Positions 52,748-57,185 of a stretch of 57,185 bases of DNA are shown one piece after another (position 1 is the first letter of the stretch; every line of letters starts with the position of its first letter). The stretch spans positions 1 through 57,185 of the forward strand of contig JBFMGF010000065.1 in the NCBI GenBank assembly GCA_040752675.1. Direction: 5' to 3'. A model generated the notes under the pieces. The model was not told the DNA's origin. It did no database searches and saw nothing but the letters and a program-made list of their open reading frames with translations. Made by a program: the position numbers and the translations under genes. The DNA comes from Acidobacteriota bacterium (GTDB taxonomy: Bacteria > Acidobacteriota > Polarisedimenticolia > JBFMGF01).

Positions 52748-53842
52748 ATGTCATTGTCCCAGGAAACAGAGTACTGTGAAGAGAGGCTATTGCTGGATCT
52801 TCTTAGAGCGGACTGGGCTCATGCTGAATCGCTCCTGAAAGATGATCAGTTGCGGAGAGTGCCGCTGGACCAGGAAAGGTTTCAAAAGCTTCTGAAAAAC
52901 TCGGGGACAGGGGCTTACATCGACTGGCTTATAGAATCTCAGGGATGCCAGCCTCTATTTCCGCCCGATATGACAAATCTCTTCAAAACGAGCAGAAAGA
53001 AAGCCAAGGTCGATAATGCCTATATCCTTGGGATCCTTGATAAGATCATCGAGAAAGCTTCCGGAAGGAAGATAGACATAATCCTTCTCAAAGGGGCCGA
53101 TCTTGTCCACCGCATATATAAATCACAGGAGCTCCGTCATCTAGATGACATCGATCTTCTCATCCACCCGGCAGATCTCGATGAATTCCTGGAGATGCTA
53201 AAGGCTCTCGATCTCAAAGTTCCTTCAGGCCAGGAGTTGCGCTATTTCAAGAAGGCTTCCTACACGGTGGAATGCTGGACGAAGAGTCTCTTCCCATGCC
53301 TTTTCGAGGTCCACTGGGACCTTTCCCAGAAGTTCCGGTACCGGGTTGACATGGATGAGATATGGAAGAATGCGGAAACACTTTCACCATTTCCACCAAA
53401 CGTCAAATTCCTGAAGCCGGAGCACCTCCTCATCCATCTATGCCTCCATCTTTTCCATCACACCTTCCATGTACAGCTCAAATGGCACGTCGATCTGAAG
53501 GAAATTCTGAAGAAAAATCCTGTTGACATGGACTATGTCTTTCAGAAAAGTACTGAATGGAGTTGTTTCTACTCGGTCTGTTTCGCCTTGCTTTACCTGA
53601 AGAAACTTTTTCCTGACCTATTGCATCCTTCAATCTTCTCGCGTGTCCGCATTCCTCTCTTCCGCGGCTTTATCATCTCGAGATATTATTCAGAGAATCC
53701 CCTGAAATTCCTTGAATCAGGAGGAAGTAAGCTTGTGGAAAGGATGGTGCGCACAATCGCCATCGATCGTCCAGAGTACATTTTTCTTTTCACCCTGAAC
53801 AGGCTCTTCAGGAACCCTTGGGTGACATTCGAAGAAGATTAA
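52748..53842 (+). CDS. Nucleotidyltransferase family protein (PF14907-like)
   Basis: A protein of about 364 residues whose middle holds LLKGADLVHRIYKSQELRHLDDIDLLIHPADLDEF, in which the GADL, R.L.DIDLLI pattern is the substrate- and metal-binding core of the uncharacterised nucleotidyltransferase family often found in capsule loci. The C-terminal part (HLLIHLCLHLFHHTF, WHVDLKEIL) is the family's helical region. ATG 52748 has AAGGTGAG before it; GTG 52742 is an alternative. The reaction is unknown. Confidence 0.8.
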   Translation: MSLSQETEYCEERLLLDLLRADWAHAESLLKDDQLRRVPLDQERFQKLLKNSGTGAYIDWLIESQGCQPLFPPDMTNLFKTSRKKAKVDNAYILGILDKIIEKASGRKIDIILLKGADLVHRIYKSQELRHLDDIDLLIHPADLDEFLEMLKALDLKVPSGQELRYFKKASYTVECWTKSLFPCLFEVHWDLSQKFRYRVDMDEIWKNAETLSPFPPNVKFLKPEHLLIHLCLHLFHHTFHVQLKWHVDLKEILKKNPVDMDYVFQKSTEWSCFYSVCFALLYLKKLFPDLLHPSIFSRVRIPLFRGFIISRYYSENPLKFLESGGSKLVERMVRTIAIDRPEYIFLFTLNRLFRNPWVTFEED

Positions 53843-53980
53843 CCTCTAAAAATACAATGACTTATAGCTGCAAACCTTGACGCAACCTCTATTAGGATGT
53901 ATTATTTCTATCAAATTTTTCGATGAAGGAGAAGGGTATAGATCATATTGGGAAAGACGGGCACAAGGGCAAAAACTCTT

Positions 53981-55285
53981 ATGAAATGCATGAAATATTT
54001 TAAGAATTCATTGATTTTTCTTTTTTTATTAGCTGTCTCCATCTGGCCATCTCCTGCCCAGCAGTCAAGCGGCATAAGCCCCGAAAAGGGCTTAACACTT
54101 GGCAATGTCATCTTCTTTCCTTCAGTCCTCTTTGGATATGAATACAACGACAATGTCTTTTCCAGGAATGAGCAGTTTGCCGAACTCTTCGGCTTCGAGA
54201 AGGTTTCAGATAACATTTACACGATCAAGCCGACCTTCCGCTTCGAGCTTCCTTTCTCTCATTCTTATGCTAGACTCTCCTACACGCCGCAGTACAGGAG
54301 CTTTGCGGATTACGATCTGGCAGAGAATATCTCCCATATCCTTAACCTGGATACTCTTCTGATGTTCTCGAACGGAATGAGAGTTTCATTCAAGGAAGAT
54401 TACACAAAGGGGATTCTTGAAGTTGAATCATTCGACCCCGGCGGCGAAACTGTCTTTGGAGCCGATCAATTCAGGTTGAGCACCTCGACACTCGGGTTCG
54501 GTTATGATTTTGCCGGCCAGCGAGGTTTTGAGATCAAAGCTAATTATGACGACCTGAAATTCGACAGACTGGCTGTCAGTTCTTTCTTCAATTATGATGC
54601 AAAAGGAGCAAGAGCTTCCTACTATCAGAATCTTACTCCTCAGCTAACCATCTTCAGTAATTATTCTTTCAGGACTTTCACCCAGGGGATCCCGGTTTAC
54701 AACGCTCTTGGAGAGATGATCCGCACGAAAGAAGAGGAATTCGATGAGAACATTGTTGCGGTGGGGTTGAAGGGCAATCTTCTGAAAAAAACGACCGGTT
54801 TCGCAAGCATCTCCTATTCCAACCTTTCATTCAAGGGTGGTGTGGAAGCATCGGACTTCGCGGGAATCACGGCCGAGGCTTCCCTGAAAACTCAATTATC
54901 CTCGAAATTCTGGATCGATTTCGGCCTGAGAAGATATGCATACCAGTCCTATTTCTTGAATAACAAATATTATCTTTCCAACATGGGGTCTTTTGGCCTC
55001 ATACAGTACATCGCGAAATTTACTTCTGTCTCTATCAGGGGATCTTACTCGCTGAATAGATATCCCGATCCTGTCGAGGCGAGCTTAACTTCCATCATGT
55101 CAGCCTATAACGGAATCACGCGCGAGGATAAAATGAGCAGGATCGATCTTGGTGTCAACCATCTCTTCACCCCGACCATGGGTCTGAGAGCAGGATATTC
55201 CTGGATCAAGCGAGATACGAATATCGACATATATGGTTTCGATGCCAACCGTTTCTTTATTCAGATGGGGTTCGGTTGGTTCTAA
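53981..55285 (+). CDS. Outer-membrane beta-barrel protein of the polysaccharide locus
   Basis: About 434 residues with a signal peptide (NSLIFLFLLAVSIWPSPAQ) and then alternating strands rich in Tyr, Phe and Asp: FFPSVLFGYEYNDNVFSRN, YARLSYTPQYRSFADYD, and a last strand RFFIQMGFGWF ending in aromatic residues, as expected for an outer-membrane barrel. Similar proteins accompany Wza-type exporters in exosortase-linked exopolysaccharide loci. ATG 53981 has AAGGG ten bases upstream; the open frame back to TTG 53948 would only lengthen the basic N-terminus. Confidence 0.8.
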   Translation: MKCMKYFKNSLIFLFLLAVSIWPSPAQQSSGISPEKGLTLGNVIFFPSVLFGYEYNDNVFSRNEQFAELFGFEKVSDNIYTIKPTFRFELPFSHSYARLSYTPQYRSFADYDLAENISHILNLDTLLMFSNGMRVSFKEDYTKGILEVESFDPGGETVFGADQFRLSTSTLGFGYDFAGQRGFEIKANYDDLKFDRLAVSSFFNYDAKGARASYYQNLTPQLTIFSNYSFRTFTQGIPVYNALGEMIRTKEEEFDENIVAVGLKGNLLKKTTGFASISYSNLSFKGGVEASDFAGITAEASLKTQLSSKFWIDFGLRRYAYQSYFLNNKYYLSNMGSFGLIQYIAKFTSVSIRGSYSLNRYPDPVEASLTSIMSAYNGITREDKMSRIDLGVNHLFTPTMGLRAGYSWIKRDTNIDIYGFDANRFFIQMGFGWF

Positions 55286-55362
55286 AATCTGGTGCATAAA
55301 TGGAGGCAAAAGAGCTCGATAATTTTATAGAGCTGCTTTTGCCGTTTATATTTCATGAGGGG

Positions 55363-56529
55363 ATGACATTGAAAAAGGTAATTAGCTATATGATCTTTTC
55401 GTGCCTCCTGGCTCTCTCCGTATGGACGATGCCGGCAGCCCAGAATATCTGCCGCCTGAGTTATGAGGTCCAATCTGACGGAAAGGAGATGACGGTGACT
55501 ATCAGCCTTCCGGAAACGGGGACCGATTACAGGATCGATACGGATGCAGGCCTCGTCAGCCTGCAATTGGAGAATTTTCAGGGGATCATCGTTTCCGAAA
55601 AGGATCGAGTAGAAGGCTTTGTTGAAAAGGTTTATTTGAAAGAGGGAAATACTCAAGAGAAAAAAGGAAAAGAGACTATTCTTAAATTATCGGGCGCCTT
55701 CCTTTCTGGTATGGAGAAAAAGGGTAATGCCCTCAGGCTGAGATTTGTCAAGATTGCGTCAGACGCTGGAAATCGACAGCTCACTATTGAGGAAAGATAT
55801 GTGATTGGTCCAGACGATAAGCTGTCCATCTCGATCTATAATAATCCAGATTTATCCAGAACGGTTCAGGTCGGAAAGGATGGTAAGACTAATTTCGCTT
55901 TGATCGGGGATGTCGATGTGGCTGGTCTGACTATCCTGCAGCTAACGGATAAGATCACGCAGCTTTATGCCAGAGATTACATCGTTGATCCACAGGTGAA
56001 CATCGAAGTTGTCGAGTACAACAGCCAGTGGGCTTACATCACAGGTGAAGTACGCAATCAGAGAAGAGTGGCACTGAAAGGAAACACTAGCTTAAAAGAT
56101 GCCATTGCAGAAGTGGGCGGGCTGACCGGTCTTGCCGGAACTGAGATCATCATTACGCGAAAGACTGGTTCTGGGATGGAGTCAGAACAGATCCGAATCG
56201 ATAGAACGGATTTTGAAGAAGGAATAGCCAATATTATGCTCATGAATGGAGATGTGATCACTGTTCCGAAGATGAAATACGCCTATATCCAGGGAGAGGT
56301 GAAAAGGAACTGTGATTTCCCCCTGGAAAAGGGGATGACCCTGCTCAAGGCTATCTCGATCGCCCAGGGGTTGACCGATTGGTATGACGAGACGGTGGAG
56401 ATCTTTAGAGAATCGGAAAACGGCCAGATCAAGGAAAAGTACAACCTGAAGAAGATCATGGATGGGAAGAGTCCCGATGTCCCACTGAAGGCCGGAGACA
56501 TTATCATCGTGAAGCGGAGATTTCTGTAA
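55363..56529 (+). CDS. Polysaccharide export protein (Wza-like) with AMIN-like and SLBB domains
   Basis: About 388 residues with a signal peptide (ISYMIFSCLLALSVW...AAQ). Residues about 28-130 resemble an AMIN peptidoglycan/glycan-binding domain (CRLSYEVQSDGKEMTV). The Poly_export domain begins at YVIGPDDKLSISIYNNPDLS, then two SLBB repeats (AYITGEVRNQRRVALKG and AYIQGEVKRNCDFPLEKG). It should form the export channel. GAGGGG touches ATG 55363 but lies six bases from TTG 55369 (MKKVISYM), which may be the true start. Confidence 0.87.
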   Translation: MTLKKVISYMIFSCLLALSVWTMPAAQNICRLSYEVQSDGKEMTVTISLPETGTDYRIDTDAGLVSLQLENFQGIIVSEKDRVEGFVEKVYLKEGNTQEKKGKETILKLSGAFLSGMEKKGNALRLRFVKIASDAGNRQLTIEERYVIGPDDKLSISIYNNPDLSRTVQVGKDGKTNFALIGDVDVAGLTILQLTDKITQLYARDYIVDPQVNIEVVEYNSQWAYITGEVRNQRRVALKGNTSLKDAIAEVGGLTGLAGTEIIITRKTGSGMESEQIRIDRTDFEEGIANIMLMNGDVITVPKMKYAYIQGEVKRNCDFPLEKGMTLLKAISIAQGLTDWYDETVEIFRESENGQIKEKYNLKKIMDGKSPDVPLKAGDIIIVKRRFL

Positions 56530-56623
56530 AAGAAATTGCAGAGATGGGAATTTCAACTTTACTTGAATTGAGCCTAATGAAAAAGTATATTAAAAACAAG
56601 CAATTTCAAGAGGCAGGAATTTG

Positions 56624-57185
56624 ATGGAAAATATAAGTCGGGTTACGAAAGAAGAAAGGGAAATCCATCTTCGCGATTACTGGAAGGTCATCTGGCGCGG
56701 GCGATGGACCGTCGCGTCTATATTTACTATTATTTTTGCAATTGTAGCCATTGGAACTTTTGTTCAAACCCCTATCTATAGATCGACCGTAACAGTTGAG
56801 ATCCAGCCTGAAGCAAGGCGCATTCTTCAAGGTCAGGAGGCAGCGGGTCTCGGAGCACAGGGATATGGATGGTTTGCTGAAGAAAAGTATCACAATACTC
56901 AGCTCGAAATCATCAAAAGCCGAGATATTGCCCAACGAGTTATCGACAAGTTGGGGTTGATGGAACACCCCTCTTTCAAGGGAGCGAAAGATCCAGTGGG
57001 CCTTTTCGTGAGAAGGATAGATGTTGAGCCAAAAAAAGATACGGGCATTGTCAAAATCAGCATCGAAGGGACGAATCCTCAGGAGATTACGGAATGGGTC
57101 AATGCGGTAGCGGATGAATATGTGAAGAGGAACGTGGATAAAGCGGTGGAAGGGATTCAGAGGATTGTCGAGGAGATGCTCAAGA
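56624..57185 (+). CDS. Wzz/Wzc-type chain-length or tyrosine-kinase protein, 3' end outside window
   Basis: The first 187 residues of an inner-membrane polysaccharide co-polymerase. HLRDYWKVIWRGRW leads into a first helix (TVASIFTIIFAIVAIGTFV) followed by YRSTVTVEIQPEARR, the Wzz domain start, and a long helical periplasmic section. EEKYHNTQLEIIKSRDIAQRVI is typical. Whether it carries a C-terminal autokinase cannot be seen. AGGA precedes ATG 56624. It follows the Wza-like gene by 94 bases. Confidence 0.85.
   Translation, partial: MENISRVTKEEREIHLRDYWKVIWRGRWTVASIFTIIFAIVAIGTFVQTPIYRSTVTVEIQPEARRILQGQEAAGLGAQGYGWFAEEKYHNTQLEIIKSRDIAQRVIDKLGLMEHPSFKGAKDPVGLFVRRIDVEPKKDTGIVKISIEGTNPQEITEWVNAVADEYVKRNVDKAVEGIQRIVEEMLK

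Overview
The window looks like chromosome from a Gram-negative, probably anaerobic bacterium of about 50% GC. The Gram-negative inference rests on an LpxH-like lipid A hydrolase, an MlaE/F/D lipid transporter, outer-membrane barrels and a Wza-type export protein. The partial protein at the left edge ends in a Cys-containing tail of a kind I associate with secreted proteins of Acidobacteriota and Aminicenantes-like bacteria. That placement is a weak guess. No rRNA, tRNA or CRISPR array was seen.

Layout. (1) 1-6.6 kb, + strand: the secreted-protein tail, a coiled-coil lipoprotein, LpxH-like, a YhcC-type radical SAM protein, AcpS, a CDF metal exporter and an MMPL/RND transporter. A 27-bp sequence occurs in opposite orientations on either side of the last four. 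(2) 6.6-12.5 kb, - strand: a CoA-ester module, in transcription order SAM hydrolase family protein, thiolase, BamA/Oah-like ring hydrolase with a C-terminal zinc ribbon, FabG-like SDR, dienoyl-CoA hydratase-like protein and Had-like alcohol dehydrogenase. Three of these resemble the lower benzoyl-CoA pathway, but no ring reductase is present here. (3) 12.7-18.1 kb: a large three-part outer-membrane protein, then CCA-adding enzyme and PlsC on the - strand. (4) 18.2-20.9 kb: mlaE-mlaF-mlaD.

(5) 20.9-57.2 kb: a long surface-polysaccharide region. It contains sugar-nucleotide enzymes (epimerases, Ugd, ManC, WecB), two O-antigen ligase/polymerase-type membrane proteins, a Wzx-like flippase, six glycosyltransferases (four GT4-like, one processive-type GT2 and the priming phosphotransferase), a bidomain oxidoreductase, two nucleotidyltransferase-like proteins (one fused to a thymidylate-kinase-like P-loop domain), a deacetylase of the exosortase-associated (DUF3473) type, a GNAT protein, an outer-membrane barrel, a Wza-like exporter and the start of a Wzz-type protein. 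Together these can activate sugars, prime and build a repeat unit on undecaprenyl phosphate, flip, polymerise and export it. No exosortase is visible.

Two accessory insertions interrupt region 5. One is a self-contained AAA/DUF4143 ATPase with its own sigma70-type promoter and an adjacent palindrome (25.36-26.64 kb). The other, at 37.3-38.85 kb, holds two minus-strand genes, each bounded by attC-like imperfect inverted repeats with GTTAGGC-type ends, followed by a truncated IS110 transposase start. I read it as a small integron-cassette-like cluster without an integrase. This is the least expected structure in the window.
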